Positions 28,603 through 38,922 of a DNA stretch of 64,000 bases are shown piece by piece. This stretch comes from CAZMGB01 sp964565775 (GTDB lineage: Bacteria; Chloroflexota; Dehalococcoidia; DSTF01; JALHUB01), in contig CAZMGB010000004.1 of NCBI GenBank assembly GCA_964565775.1, forward strand, positions 1 through 64,000. The letters are read 5' to 3'. The notes under the pieces were generated by a model. It saw nothing but the letters and a program-made list of their open reading frames with translations. It had not been told where the DNA came from and made no database searches. The stretch's first letter is position 1. Each line of letters begins with the position of its first letter. The position numbers and the translations under genes were made by a program.

Positions 28603-28958
28603 TTGCAGCCTCTTCTCGACAACTACCTGGCCGTCCTTCTCGGTGCCCTTATGGGGGCGCTTCTCGTGGCCGGAGCGCTGATAGGAGGACGTGTTCTCGC
28701 CCCCTTCTCCCGGTCGCGAGGGAAGAGCACTGCCTACGAGTGCGGAATGCTGCCCATCGGCCGGGTGCGCACCCAGGTGCACCTGCGCTACTATCTCTTC
28801 GCTATCCTATTCCTCATCTTCGATGTTGAAGCCGTGTTCATCTTTCCCTGGGCTGTGTCCTTCGTCGGCGTCGGCCAGGCGGCCTTCTACGAGATGGTGC
28901 TGTTCATCGGCATTCTGGTGGGGGGGTTGGCCTATGCCTGGAGGAAGGGAGTACTCGA

Positions 28959-28968
<10 letters not shown>
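28603..28968 (+). CDS. nuoA: NADH-quinone oxidoreductase subunit A
   Basis: 121-residue membrane subunit of complex I with three helices. The conserved loop YECGMLPIGRVRTQ and the following RYYLFAILFLIFDVEAVFIFPW are diagnostic for NuoA. The start is TTG 28603 with AGGGGAG upstream. It overlaps nuoB by 10 bp and opens the eleven-gene complex I operon. Confidence 0.95.
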
Positions 28969-29584
<616 letters not shown>

Positions 29585-29588
<4 letters not shown>

Positions 29589-30193
29589 GCCCAGAGGAGC
29601 GCCGCCACGGCGAAGCCCAGGAAGCCCCCGTCATCCCTCCTCCTCCCGGCAGCGTAGCCGACCTCTTTTCGCAAGTCCTTCCCGATATCGAATCCACCGC
29701 CAGCCAGGGCGCCCTCGATGTCATCATCACGATTGCCCGGGACGACGTGCCGCGGGTGCTGAGGACGGCCAAGGAGGACCCGAGGCTGGATTTCAAGTAC
29801 CTCCGCTGCCTCTCGGGCGTCGACCAGATGGAGGAGGGGCTGGAGGTCGTCTATCACCTCTACTCGTTCACGCACAAGCACAACGTTACTATCAAGACGC
29901 GCGTGCCCCAGGATGACCCGCGGCTGGCCTCCGTCACGTCGATCTGGAAGGGGGCCGACTGGCACGAGCGCGAGGCGGCGGAGATGTTCGGCCTCGTCTT
30001 CGAGGGCCATCCCAATCTGGTTCCCCTTCTCCTGCCCGAGGACATGACCGACCACCATCCCCTCCGCAAGGACAACCCGCTGGCGGAGATCGAGGAGTGG
30101 CAGGGGGAGGTCCTGGGCGCCGACGTGAGTCGCGCCGGCCATATCCCCTCCGGGATGGACGCAGGTGCCCAGGCTGAGGAAGCGCAGGAATAG
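29585..30193 (+). CDS. nuoC: NADH-quinone oxidoreductase subunit C
   Basis: 202-residue 30-kDa-type subunit of the complex I connecting module. The family signature is WHEREAAEMFGLVFEGHP followed by LLLPEDMTDHHPLRKD. It is encoded apart from nuoD, not as a CD fusion. Start ATG 29585 overlaps the nuoB stop. Confidence 0.95.
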
Positions 30194-30202
30194 CAGGCGA
30201 CG

Positions 30203-31321
30203 ATGGTTCAGGAACGCGAGCTAGAGACCGTCGAGCTCAATATCAACATGGGGCCGCAGCATCCCGCGACCCACGGCGTCTTTCGTATGGTTCTGACCGT
30301 CGACGGCGAGAAAGTCACGGACGTCGTGCCCCATATTGGCTATTTGCACCGCGGCGCCGAGAAGCTGCACGAGGCAATGGACTACCGCCAGGGCATCGGC
30401 TTCCAGGACCGCACCGAGTACCTGGCGGGCTTCAACGCCGAACTCTGTTACGTCATGGCCATCGAGAAAGTGGCGGGCCTGGAGGTGCCGGAGCGGGCCG
30501 AGTATGTGCGCGTCATTCTGGCGGAGCTGAACCGTATCACCAGCCACTATATGTTCATGGGCGCCTTCGGCACCGACATCGGCGTCCTCGGTACCGCCTT
30601 TACTTACGGCTTCCGCGAGCGGGAGTATATTCAGGACCTCTTCGAGGAGGTCTCCGGCGACCGCATGATGTACAGCTATTTCCGGCCCGGCGGCCTGGCC
30701 TGGGACGTACCGGACAACTTCAAGGAGCGTGTGCGCTGGGTCTGCCGCCAGACCCGCGTCGGCATCAATGACATCGATAGACTCCTCACCAACAACGAGG
30801 TGTTCGTGTCCCGCTGCCGTGACATCGGCTCCATCTCACCAGAGGAAGCCATCGACTGGGGGCTCTCGGGGCCGGTACTGCGGGGCTGCGGGCTGAGGGT
30901 GGACGTGCGCCGGGAGGAGCCCTACTCGATCTATGACCGCCTCGACTTCGATATCCCCGTTGGGACAAATGGCGACAGCTTCGATCGCTACATCGTGCGG
31001 CTGGAGGAGATGCGGCAATCGGTCCGCATCGTCGAGCAGGCGGTGGAGCAGATGCCCGAGGGGCCGGTTCTGCCGGAGAAGATGCCGCGCAGGCTGCGCG
31101 TGGCGGAGGGCGAGGTCTACATGCGGGCGGAGAACCCCCGCGGCGAGTACGGCATCTACCTTGTCTCCAAGGGGGGCGAGAAGCCATACCGGCTGAAGGT
31201 CCGCTCCCCCTGCTACTGCAACCTGATGGCTCTCAAGGCGATGACCGTCGGCCACTACGTCGCCGACGCGGTCGTCATCCTCGGCTCCATCGACATCGTG
31301 CTGAGCGAGGTGGATCGATGA
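30203..31321 (+). CDS. nuoD: NADH-quinone oxidoreductase subunit D
   Basis: 372-residue 49-kDa-type subunit that forms the quinone site with NuoB. It shows NMGPQHPATHGVFRM, IGYLHRGAEKLHE, and RITSHYMFMGAFGTDIG, typical of the family descended from NiFe-hydrogenase large subunits without the metal cysteines. It ends in DIVLSEVDR. It overlaps nuoH by 4 bp (ATGA). No nuoE, nuoF or nuoG follows it. Confidence 0.97.
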   Translation: MVQERELETVELNINMGPQHPATHGVFRMVLTVDGEKVTDVVPHIGYLHRGAEKLHEAMDYRQGIGFQDRTEYLAGFNAELCYVMAIEKVAGLEVPERAEYVRVILAELNRITSHYMFMGAFGTDIGVLGTAFTYGFREREYIQDLFEEVSGDRMMYSYFRPGGLAWDVPDNFKERVRWVCRQTRVGINDIDRLLTNNEVFVSRCRDIGSISPEEAIDWGLSGPVLRGCGLRVDVRREEPYSIYDRLDFDIPVGTNGDSFDRYIVRLEEMRQSVRIVEQAVEQMPEGPVLPEKMPRRLRVAEGEVYMRAENPRGEYGIYLVSKGGEKPYRLKVRSPCYCNLMALKAMTVGHYVADAVVILGSIDIVLSEVDR

Positions 31322-32421
31322 TCGGTGACAATGCCTGGCTGGATGCTTTCGTGCGCCTGGCGGTGGTCATCGGGTTGGTGACCATAGTGGCGCTGGGGCT
31401 CACATACCTCGAGCGCAAGGCCGTCGGGCGCATCCAGATGCGCCTGGGCCCCATGCGCACCGGTCCCTATGGCATCCTTCAGTCAATCGCCGACATGATC
31501 AAGCTCCTGACCAAGGAAGACCTCCGGCCTGTCACCGCCGACCGCTGGGTCTATGAGCTGGCGCCGTTCGCCACCTTCGTTCCGGTATTCCTGACCCTGG
31601 TCGCGCTGCCCTTCACGGATAGCTGGGGTGTGCGCGTCCTGGAGCTGGGCCTCTTCTATTTCGTCGCCGTCTCCAGCCTCACGATCATCGGCTACATCAT
31701 GGCCGGCTGGGGCTCGGACAACAAGTACGCGCTCCTGGGCGCCATGCGGGGTGGCGCGCAGCTCATCAGCTATGAGGTGCCGCTGGTGCTGGCGATCCTG
31801 GCCGTGGCGATGGTAGCGGGCTCCCTCAATCTGGTCCAGGTCGTCGAGGCGCAGGGCCGGGTGCCGTTCATCGTCTGGCAGCCCCTCGCGTTCTTCCTCT
31901 TCGTGGCCGGCGGGCTGGCGGAGATGTACCGGCGTCCGTTCGATATCCCCATCGGCGAGTCTGAGATCGTGGGCGGACCCTGGATTGAGTTCAGCGGCAT
32001 CCGCTGGGGCATCATGTTCGGCTTCACCGAGTATGCCGCCCTCTTCTCCATCTCCGTCTTCGGCGCGCTCATCTTCCTGGGAGGATGGGACTGGCCCTTG
32101 GGCCGGGAGCTGGGCTGGGCGTGGCAGGTGTTCTTGCTGTTCGTCAAGACCAGCCTCCTCATCTTTGCCTTCTTCTGGATGGGCGCTACTTTCCCTCGCC
32201 TGCGCATCGATCAGCTCATGTCCTTCTGCTGGAAGATCCTCTTGCCCATGGCCTTCGTTCAGATCTTCCTCAACGGCCTGGTTCTGGTATACGGGTGGCC
32301 TGACTGGGTTCTTCTGATTACGTCCGGCGCGGCGCTGGCGGCTACTGCCTACTTGATCTATGCTGCCACGAGGGTGTCCCCCGCGCCTCGGCCCGCGCCA
32401 TCGGAGGTTGCCTCATGCTAG
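31318..32421 (+). CDS. nuoH: NADH-quinone oxidoreductase subunit H
   Basis: 367-residue membrane subunit with eight or nine helices that lines the quinone chamber. Conserved motifs are YLERKAVGRIQMRLGP, GILQSIADMIKLLTKED, and AEMYRRPFDIPIGESEIV. It directly follows nuoD, where many bacteria have nuoE-G. Confidence 0.96.
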   Translation: MIGDNAWLDAFVRLAVVIGLVTIVALGLTYLERKAVGRIQMRLGPMRTGPYGILQSIADMIKLLTKEDLRPVTADRWVYELAPFATFVPVFLTLVALPFTDSWGVRVLELGLFYFVAVSSLTIIGYIMAGWGSDNKYALLGAMRGGAQLISYEVPLVLAILAVAMVAGSLNLVQVVEAQGRVPFIVWQPLAFFLFVAGGLAEMYRRPFDIPIGESEIVGGPWIEFSGIRWGIMFGFTEYAALFSISVFGALIFLGGWDWPLGRELGWAWQVFLLFVKTSLLIFAFFWMGATFPRLRIDQLMSFCWKILLPMAFVQIFLNGLVLVYGWPDWVLLITSGAALAATAYLIYAATRVSPAPRPAPSEVASC

Positions 32422-32879
32422 GTGTATTGAGAGCGATGGCCACCACGTTCTCGACAATGATGCGCAAGCCGGTGACCATCCAGTACCCGACGGTGCACCG
32501 CCAGATCCCAGAGCGAAACAAGGGCTTCCCCCTCCTCCTCTGGGATTTCGAGGTCGACGAGCCCTTCTGCACGGGCTGCCACGCCTGCGAGCGGGCCTGC
32601 CCGGTGGAGTGCATGACGGTAACCATGAAGGACAATCCCCTCCACGCCGAGGGGAAGAGCAAGCGGCGCAAGATCGTCGACGAGTTCTGGATCGACTACG
32701 CCCGCTGCATGCGCTGCGGCATCTGCGTCGAGGTCTGCAACTTCGAGGCCATCGCCATGAACAATTCGTGGGCGGCCCAGGAGCTCTCGGTCTACGAACG
32801 AGGCGACCTGGTGCTGGACCTCAACCAGTTGCTCTCGCAGTCCAAAGCCAAGAAGATCGAGCCCTGGATGGCTCCATGA
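32415..32879 (+). CDS. nuoI: NADH-quinone oxidoreductase subunit I
   Basis: 154-residue ferredoxin-type subunit carrying clusters N6a and N6b. The two 4Fe-4S motifs are CTGCHACERACPVECM and CMRCGICVEVCNFEAI. It passes electrons toward NuoB. It overlaps nuoH by 7 bp and nuoJ by 4 bp. Confidence 0.95.
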   Translation: MLGVLRAMATTFSTMMRKPVTIQYPTVHRQIPERNKGFPLLLWDFEVDEPFCTGCHACERACPVECMTVTMKDNPLHAEGKSKRRKIVDEFWIDYARCMRCGICVEVCNFEAIAMNNSWAAQELSVYERGDLVLDLNQLLSQSKAKKIEPWMAP

Positions 32880-33373
32880 CCGTTGCGGAAGCGTTTTTCT
32901 ACGTAGTCGCCGCTGGCACCGTCGCGGGCGGTTTGGGCGTCGTCCTTTTCAGAAACGTAGTCCACGCCGCCCTTTCCTTGATCCTCACTCTGCTGACGGT
33001 GGCGGCGCTCTACATCCTGCTGGCGACGGAATTCCTGGCCCTCGTCCAGATTCTCATCTACGCCGGCGCCGTCACGATCCTGCTGCTCTTCGTGCTGATG
33101 CTTACGCGTGTCCGCGACACGCCCCTGACCATGGACGGGCCCCAGAAGCCCATCGCGGCAGTGGCCGGCCTCATGCTTATGGGGACGCTCATCGCCATGG
33201 TCGTTAGCACCACCTGGCCCCGTGACCGGGGAGAGGCGGTGGTGGTTCCCTTCCAGACGCTGGGCGACGTCCTCTTCCGCAACTGGGCCGTCCCCTTTGA
33301 GGTCGCTTCCCTCGTGCTGCTCGTGGCGCTGGTCGGCGCCGTCGTAATCGCCCGGCCGGAGGACGGCGAATGA
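32876..33373 (+). CDS. nuoJ: NADH-quinone oxidoreductase subunit J
   Basis: 165-residue membrane subunit with five hydrophobic segments. ALYILLATEFLALVQILIYA followed by GAVTILLLFVLML is the NuoJ signature. The start is ATG 32876 inside the nuoI stop; a much longer open frame that begins upstream in another frame of nuoI is not the true start. Confidence 0.93.
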   Translation: MTVAEAFFYVVAAGTVAGGLGVVLFRNVVHAALSLILTLLTVAALYILLATEFLALVQILIYAGAVTILLLFVLMLTRVRDTPLTMDGPQKPIAAVAGLMLMGTLIAMVVSTTWPRDRGEAVVVPFQTLGDVLFRNWAVPFEVASLVLLVALVGAVVIARPEDGE

Positions 33374-33678
33374 TACCGCTGGAGCATTTTCTGGCGCTGA
33401 GCGCGATCCTGTTCTCCCTGGGCGTGTACGGGGTGCTTGCGCGGCGGAACGCTATCCTCATCCTGATGTCGATTGAGTTGATGCTGAACGCCGTCAGCGT
33501 CAACATGGTGGCCTTCGCTGTCTATACCTCCCCCGAGCGATTCGTGGGGATCATCTTCGCCATCTTCATCATCACAGTGGCGGCGGCCGAAGTGGGCCTG
33601 GCGCTGGCGATCGTCCTGCGCATCTTCCGAAACCGCGCCACCGCCAACGTCGATGAGGTGGCGGAACTGAAGTGGTGA
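33370..33678 (+). CDS. nuoK: NADH-quinone oxidoreductase subunit K
   Basis: 102-residue subunit with three helices. MSIELMLNAVSVNMVAF and VAAAEVGLALAIVLRIFR contain the two conserved membrane glutamates of the proton path. It overlaps nuoJ by 4 bp. Confidence 0.95.
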   Translation: MIPLEHFLALSAILFSLGVYGVLARRNAILILMSIELMLNAVSVNMVAFAVYTSPERFVGIIFAIFIITVAAAEVGLALAIVLRIFRNRATANVDEVAELKW

Positions 33679-33682
33679 TATC

Positions 33683-33720
33683 CCAGGGGATGCCCCTGGA
33701 CAACTCTAGCCCCGAGAGTT
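33683..33720 (+). other. Twin hairpins between nuoK and nuoL
   Basis: CCAGGGG-ATG-CCCCTGG (33683-33699) and AACTCT/AGAGTT (33702-33720) follow each other in the only gap of the operon (73 bp). There is no T-tract, so they may mark an mRNA processing or stability site and not a terminator. Confidence 0.45.
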
Positions 33721-33751
33721 CGGAATATCCCCGGAGGTAGTTGACCTTCGC

Positions 33752-35656
33752 ATGATAGGGATGTCGGAGGCCTGGTTAATCCCGGTCCTGCCGTCGACGG
33801 CTTTTGTTGTCCTCGTTCTCATCGGCAAGTATCTGCCCCGCAAAGGCGACTGGCTCGCCATCCTCGCCATCTTCGCCTCTTTCGTCCTGTTCTTCCCCAT
33901 CCTCAAGGACCTGACCGACGCCCTTGCCGCGCCCGGCCGCTTCGAGGGCGTCGCCAACGGAACGACGTGGCTGCGGGTGGGAGACGTCCTCGAGTTGCGT
34001 CTCGGCGTCTTCGTCGACCAGCTCTCCATCGTCATGCTGGCAGTGGTCACGTTCGTCGCCCTCATGGTGCAGGTGTACTCCGTCGGCTACATGAAGGGCG
34101 ACCCGCGTTACGGCTGGTACTTCGCGGCCATGTCGCTGTTCGCGGCCGCCATGCTGACGCTCGTCCTGGCCGACAACTTCCTCCTCCTCTACTTCGCCTG
34201 GGAGGTAGTGGGCTTCTGCTCCTACCTGCTCATCGGCCACTACCACGAGAAGCGGTCGGCGGCCGAAGCGGCGAAGAAGGCGTTCGTAACCACGCGCATC
34301 GGCGACGTGGGGCTGCTCATCGGCATCATCCTCCTCTGGCGCTCCGTCGGCACCTTCGACATGTCGCAGATCTTCGCGGCGGCTCGCGCCGGAGAGATCC
34401 CCCAGGACTACCTGACACTATCGGTGGTGCTGATCTTCCTGGGGGCGATGGGCAAGTCGGCCCAGTTCCCGCTGCACGTATGGCTGCCCGACGCCATGGA
34501 GGGCCCCTCGCCCGTGAGCGCCCTCATCCATGCCGCCACGATGGTAGTGGCGGGGGTGTACCTGGTGGCGCGAACGATGCCGCTGTTTGTGGCCGCCGAT
34601 GGCACGCTGGAGCTGGTGCTGGCCGTGGGCCTCCTCACCACGCTGATGTCCGCCTCTATGGGCCTCGTCATGTCCGACGTCAAGCGGGTCATCGCCTATT
34701 CCACCATCAACAGCCTGGGGCTCATGTTCGTGGCTCTGGGCGCGCAGTCGGTGACGGCGGCGATGTTCTACCTGTTCGCGCACGGCTTCTTCAAGGCCCT
34801 TCTCTTCCTGGGCGCGGGCTCGATCATGCACAGCACGGAGCAGACCGAGGTGGAGCAGATGGGAGGTTTCGCGCCGAAGATGCCGCTGACGGCGACGACC
34901 TTCACCATCGGCGCCTTGTCGATGGCCGGTCTCGTGCCTCTGGCCGGCTTCTGGGCGAAGGATGATATCCTCCTTTCCGTCTTCGATCACCAGAACATCG
35001 GCGTCTTCATCCTCCTCGCCATCAGCGTGCCGATAACGGCGCTCTACATGGCCCGACTCGCCATCCTCGTCTTTACGGGCGAGCCCCGGAACCGCGAGGC
35101 CTACGACCACGCCCACGACGCGCCGCCCTCGATGGCGGTGCCGCTGGTGCTCCTCGCCGCCCTGACGATGGTCGCCGGGTTCGTGGCCTTCGACGGCGTC
35201 GGCAAGCTCCTGGGCTTTCCGGGGGGCATCGGCCAGTTCGTGTTCGCGGAGGAGGGCGAGGTCTTTCGCGTCAACGGCGGGGTAATGGCGATCTCTACCG
35301 TGCTGGCGATCCTCGGGCTTGCCGGCGGCTACTACTTCTGGTGGGGCACCGCGGAGCGCGCGCGCCTCGTCGGCGAGAGGTTGCCCCAGGTCTACCGGAC
35401 CCTGCGCAACAAGTACTACATGGACGATCTCTACCAGGCGATGATCGACCGCGTGGTCCTCGTCTTCTCGAGCCTCGTCTCCTGGTTCGACCGCAACGTC
35501 GTCAACGACACGGGCGTGAACGGCACCGCCGAGACGACCCGCTTTGCTGGCTACCTGCTCAAGTTCCAGCAGACGGGCCGTCTGCCGAACTACGCTCTGG
35601 CCATCATCATCGGTGTGATAACGTTGGCGCTCATCGCCTTCGGAGTGAAAGGCTAG
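33752..35656 (+). CDS. nuoL: NADH-quinone oxidoreductase subunit L
   Basis: 634-residue antiporter-like subunit with the lateral helix, the most distal proton pump of complex I. Conserved features are YFAWEVVGFCSYLLIGHY, HVWLPDAMEGPSPVSALIHA with the pump lysine and histidine context, and VKRVIAYSTINSLGLM. ATG 33752 is used. GGAGGT lies 13 bp upstream, a long spacing, and an ATG nine bases later is possible. Confidence 0.95.
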   Translation: MIGMSEAWLIPVLPSTAFVVLVLIGKYLPRKGDWLAILAIFASFVLFFPILKDLTDALAAPGRFEGVANGTTWLRVGDVLELRLGVFVDQLSIVMLAVVTFVALMVQVYSVGYMKGDPRYGWYFAAMSLFAAAMLTLVLADNFLLLYFAWEVVGFCSYLLIGHYHEKRSAAEAAKKAFVTTRIGDVGLLIGIILLWRSVGTFDMSQIFAAARAGEIPQDYLTLSVVLIFLGAMGKSAQFPLHVWLPDAMEGPSPVSALIHAATMVVAGVYLVARTMPLFVAADGTLELVLAVGLLTTLMSASMGLVMSDVKRVIAYSTINSLGLMFVALGAQSVTAAMFYLFAHGFFKALLFLGAGSIMHSTEQTEVEQMGGFAPKMPLTATTFTIGALSMAGLVPLAGFWAKDDILLSVFDHQNIGVFILLAISVPITALYMARLAILVFTGEPRNREAYDHAHDAPPSMAVPLVLLAALTMVAGFVAFDGVGKLLGFPGGIGQFVFAEEGEVFRVNGGVMAISTVLAILGLAGGYYFWWGTAERARLVGERLPQVYRTLRNKYYMDDLYQAMIDRVVLVFSSLVSWFDRNVVNDTGVNGTAETTRFAGYLLKFQQTGRLPNYALAIIIGVITLALIAFGVKG

Positions 35657-35660
35657 GGGA

Positions 35661-37160
35661 GTGGAGTACGTCCTACTGGCGCTGATCGCCGTCCCGCTGG
35701 CGTCTCCCTTCGTGCTGGCGGCGATCCCTTCGACCCGGCCCCAGGTGGTGCGGGCATACGCGACGCTCGCCGGGCTGGCGCTCTTCTCCCTCTCCCTGAC
35801 GGCCTTCTTCCGCTACCACTTCGCCGACGGCGACGCCTTCCGCTTCGAGCTACGCTGGGACTGGGTGGAGAACGTCGCCTTCTTCGGCGAACGGGGCATC
35901 ACGCTCCACCTGGGGCTGGACGGCATCTCGGCGACGATGGTGCTGTTGACGGGCATCGTCGCCTTCGCCGGCGCGATCGTGTCCTGGAAGATCAGCTACC
36001 GCAACAAGGACTTCTTCATACTGTTCTTCACGCTGGTGACGGGCGTCTTCGGGACGTTCCTCTCGCTGGATCTGTTCTTCTTCTTCCTGTTCTACGAGCT
36101 TGCGGTGCTGCCGATGTACCTGCTCATCGGCGTCTGGGGCGCGAGCAGCGTCTTCCCCACCTTCGCGCGGACGAAGGAGTATGGGGCGATGAAGCTGACG
36201 GTCTACCTGGTGGCGGCCAGCATTCTCATATTCATCGCCAGCCTGGCGGTGTTCGTCAGGGCCGGTCTCGGCACGTTCGACCTGCCGACCCTCTACCAGC
36301 ACCACTTCGACGAGAACTTCCAGAAGACGGTCTTTCCCCTGTTCATGATCGGCTGCGGCGTGCTGGCGGGCCTCTGGCCCTTCCACACCTGGTCGCCCGA
36401 CGGCCATGTCGCGGCGCCCACCGCCGTGAGCATGCTCCACGCCGGCGTGCTGATGAAGCTGGGCGCCTTCGGGATCATCCGCCTCGGGATTCAGCTCCTG
36501 CCGGAGGGCGCGGCGTTCTGGATGCCGGGCCTGATGGTGCTGGGCACGACCAACGTCCTCTATGGCGCCGTCTCCGCCCTGGCGCAGACCGACTTCAAGT
36601 ACATGGTGGGCTACTCGAGCGTCAGCCACATGGGCTACGTGCTGGCCGGCCTCGCCACGCTCAACCCGATCGGCATCAACGGAGCCGTCCTCCAGATGTT
36701 CTCCCACGGCATCATGACGGCTCTCATGTTCGCCATGGTGGGCGCGATCTACGACCAGGCGCACGTGCGGGAGATGGGTATCTTCGGCGGGCTGGCGAAC
36801 CGAATGCCCCGCTTCGTGGCCTACTGGTCGATAGCGGGGTTGGCGTCGCTGGGTCTGCCCGGCCTATCGGGCTTCGTCGCGGAGTTCAACGTCTTCGTGG
36901 GGATGTTCCGGACTTATCCCGTGTTCGGAGCGCTGGGTATCCTGGGCGCCCTGATCACGGCCGTGTACATCCTGCGTATGCTCTCTCTCGCCTTCTTCGG
37001 TCCGTTCAACCCGCGCTGGGAGAAGCTGCGCGAGATGGACCGCACCGAACAGTTTTCGGGCGCGCTCCTCATCGCCTTCATCATCTTCATGGGTGTCTGG
37101 CCGGCGCCCTTCGTTGACCGAATCGCCGGCACTGTGCTGAACCTGCCGGGTGTGACGTGA
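35661..37160 (+). CDS. nuoM: NADH-quinone oxidoreductase subunit M
   Basis: 499-residue antiporter-like subunit. Characteristic motifs are FFLFYELAVLPMYLLIGVWG, PFHTWSPDGHVAAPTAVSML and KYMVGYSSVSHMGYVLAG. The start is GTG 35661, 4 bp after the nuoL stop. Its stop overlaps the nuoN start. Confidence 0.96.
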   Translation: MEYVLLALIAVPLASPFVLAAIPSTRPQVVRAYATLAGLALFSLSLTAFFRYHFADGDAFRFELRWDWVENVAFFGERGITLHLGLDGISATMVLLTGIVAFAGAIVSWKISYRNKDFFILFFTLVTGVFGTFLSLDLFFFFLFYELAVLPMYLLIGVWGASSVFPTFARTKEYGAMKLTVYLVAASILIFIASLAVFVRAGLGTFDLPTLYQHHFDENFQKTVFPLFMIGCGVLAGLWPFHTWSPDGHVAAPTAVSMLHAGVLMKLGAFGIIRLGIQLLPEGAAFWMPGLMVLGTTNVLYGAVSALAQTDFKYMVGYSSVSHMGYVLAGLATLNPIGINGAVLQMFSHGIMTALMFAMVGAIYDQAHVREMGIFGGLANRMPRFVAYWSIAGLASLGLPGLSGFVAEFNVFVGMFRTYPVFGALGILGALITAVYILRMLSLAFFGPFNPRWEKLREMDRTEQFSGALLIAFIIFMGVWPAPFVDRIAGTVLNLPGVT

Positions 37161-38593
37161 CGTTCGACTATTCGCTGCTGATTCCGGAGTACTTCCTCGC
37201 CGGGCTCGCGGCCACCGTCGTCGCGCTCGACCTCCTTTGGGGCCGGCGGCTGAGCAACTACCTGGCGTACATAGCGGCGGCCGGCCTGGCCGGCATCCTC
37301 GCCTTCTCGCTCCTCTATCTGAACGACACGCCGAGCTCGTTCGCGGGCCTCATCCGGATCGACAACTTCACCACCTTCTTCCGCGTCTTCTTCATCGCCA
37401 GCACCTTCTGCATAGTGCTGGCGTCGGCCCACTTCGTGCGCGCCCGGCTGCGTCACGCCGGCGAGTACTACGGCCTCCTCATCCTGTCGACCATCGGTGC
37501 CATCTACATGGCGGCGGCGCAGGAGCTTCTTACGGCGTACGTCTCCCTGGAGCTGCTCTCGTTCAGCCTCTACGTCCTCGTCTCGTACGCCAAGTTCGAC
37601 GCCAGGTCGAACGAGGGCGGGCTGAAGTACATGCTGCTGGGGGCATTCTCCTCCGCTCTGCTGCTCTACGGCCTGAGCATGATCTACGGCGTCGCCGGCA
37701 CCACGAGCTACAGCGAGATCGCCGAAGCGCTCAGTGCGGGGACCGCGGGCTTCAGCCTGCCGCTGCTCATGGGGCTGGTGCTGATCCTCACCGGGCTGGG
37801 GTTCAAGATAGCGGCGGTGCCGTTCCACATGTGGACGCCCGATGCTTACGAAGGGGCACCTCTGCCCATCACCGCCTACCTCTCGGCCACGTCGAAGGCG
37901 GCGGGCTTCGCCCTGCTCCTGCGCCTGTTCTCCGGTGCCTTCCTGCCGGTTATCGACGACTGGCAGTGGATGGTCGCGGCGCTGGCGGCGATAACGATGA
38001 CCGTGGGCAACCTCGTCGCCATCCAGCAGCACAACATCAAGCGACTGCTCGCCTACTCGAGCATCGGCCAGGTCGGCTTCATGCTCATCGGTATCGCCGT
38101 CCTGAGCGACGCTATGGCCAGCGCCCTGGTGCTGCACATGGTGGGCTACGTCGTCACGAACCTGGCGGCGTTCATCGCGATCATCGGCTACTACAACATG
38201 ACGGGGAAGGACGAGATCGCCGACCTGCGGGGGATGGCGGAGCGGGCGCCCTTCCTGTCCGCCGTGCTGGCGATCTCCCTCTTCTCGCTGGCCGGCCTGC
38301 CCTTCTTCGCCGGCTTCGCCACCAAGTTCATCCTCTTTCTGGGGGCGGCGGATGCGGGCTTCCTCTGGCTATCGGCGCTGGCCATCGTCAACAGCGTCAT
38401 CTCCCTCTACTACTATCTGAGCGTGATGAAGCAGATGTACATCGTGGCTCCCGAGGAGCCCGGCCGCTTTCGCATACCGATGGTGATCAACGGCGTGCTG
38501 GCGGTACTCGTAGCGGGCGTCATCTTCGTGGGCGTCTACCCCCAGCCCCTCTTCGAAGCCGCGGCTAACGTAACGTCGCTCCTCTTCGCGTGA
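37157..38593 (+). CDS. nuoN: NADH-quinone oxidoreductase subunit N
   Basis: 478-residue antiporter-like subunit and last gene of the complex I operon. It has YVSLELLSFSLYVLVSYAK, PFHMWTPDAYEGAPLPITAY and KRLLAYSSIGQVGFMLIG. The start is GTG 37157, overlapping nuoM by 4 bp. Its last 95 bp are repeated with changes at 38768-38862, on the far side of an assembly gap. Confidence 0.96.
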   Translation: MTFDYSLLIPEYFLAGLAATVVALDLLWGRRLSNYLAYIAAAGLAGILAFSLLYLNDTPSSFAGLIRIDNFTTFFRVFFIASTFCIVLASAHFVRARLRHAGEYYGLLILSTIGAIYMAAAQELLTAYVSLELLSFSLYVLVSYAKFDARSNEGGLKYMLLGAFSSALLLYGLSMIYGVAGTTSYSEIAEALSAGTAGFSLPLLMGLVLILTGLGFKIAAVPFHMWTPDAYEGAPLPITAYLSATSKAAGFALLLRLFSGAFLPVIDDWQWMVAALAAITMTVGNLVAIQQHNIKRLLAYSSIGQVGFMLIGIAVLSDAMASALVLHMVGYVVTNLAAFIAIIGYYNMTGKDEIADLRGMAERAPFLSAVLAISLFSLAGLPFFAGFATKFILFLGAADAGFLWLSALAIVNSVISLYYYLSVMKQMYIVAPEEPGRFRIPMVINGVLAVLVAGVIFVGVYPQPLFEAAANVTSLLFA

Positions 38594-38753
38594 CCCTCAC
38601 CCCTGCCCCTCTNNNNNNNNNNNNNNNNNNNNNNNNNNNNNNNNNNNNNNNNNNNNNNNNNNNNNNNNNNNNNNNNNNNNNNNNNNNNNNNNNNNNNNNN
38701 NNNNNNNNNNNNCCCGCAGGCGGGAGAGGGGTGGGCGCAGCTCGGGGTGAGGG
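38594..38753 (+). repeat. REP-like palindrome, copy 1, interrupted by an assembly gap
   Basis: The left half (CCCTCACCCC-TG-CCCCTCT, 38594-38612) and the right half (CCCG-CAGG-CGGGAGAGGGG ... GGGGTGAGGG, 38713-38753) would join exactly to give the same nested hairpin as copy 2 if the 100 N were removed. It directly follows the nuoN stop. Confidence 0.85.
38613..38712. other. Assembly gap, 100 N
   Basis: Exactly 100 unknown bases, a conventional placeholder length. It falls in the middle of a strong palindrome, so the true missing length may be near zero. Confidence 0.95.
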
Positions 38754-38767
38754 CTCAGAACCTCCGC

Positions 38768-38862
38768 TGGCGGTGCTGGAGGCGGGCGTGATCTTCGTGG
38801 GCGTCTTCCCCCAGCCCCTCTTCGAAGCCGCCGCAAACGTAACGTCGCTTCTCTTCGCGTGA
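38768..38862 (+). pseudogene. Duplicated fragment of the nuoN 3' end
   Basis: The 95 bp repeat the last 95 bp of nuoN, encoding AVLEAGVIFVGVFPQPLF and then the same EAAANVTSLLFA ending and stop. The two copies have equal length but differ at several bases (for example Tyr to Phe and Val to Glu). It has no start region and is followed by a second complete REP-like palindrome, giving a tandem unit of about 171 bp. It may be a true tandem duplication or two strain variants joined during scaffolding. Confidence 0.8.
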
Positions 38863-38922
38863 CCCTCACCCCTGCCCCTCTCCCGCAGGCGGGAGAGGGG
38901 TGGGCGCAGCTCGGGGTGAGGG
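38863..38922 (+). repeat. REP-like palindrome, copy 2
   Basis: Nested inverted repeats: outer CCCTCACCCC (38863-38872) with GGGGTGAGGG (38913-38922), inner CCCCTCTCCCG (38875-38885) with CGGGAGAGGGG (38890-38900) around CAGG. The same design recurs at 57732-57819. Confidence 0.88.

Noticed and set aside
32360..32875. Long 5' extension of the nuoJ frame through nuoI
   Set aside because: NuoJ homology begins at the ATG at 32876, and the extension overlaps the entire nuoI gene.
36914..38137. Antisense frame over nuoM/nuoN
   Set aside because: Product is extremely rich in Glu, Arg and Gln, as expected from the complement of hydrophobic membrane-protein codons.
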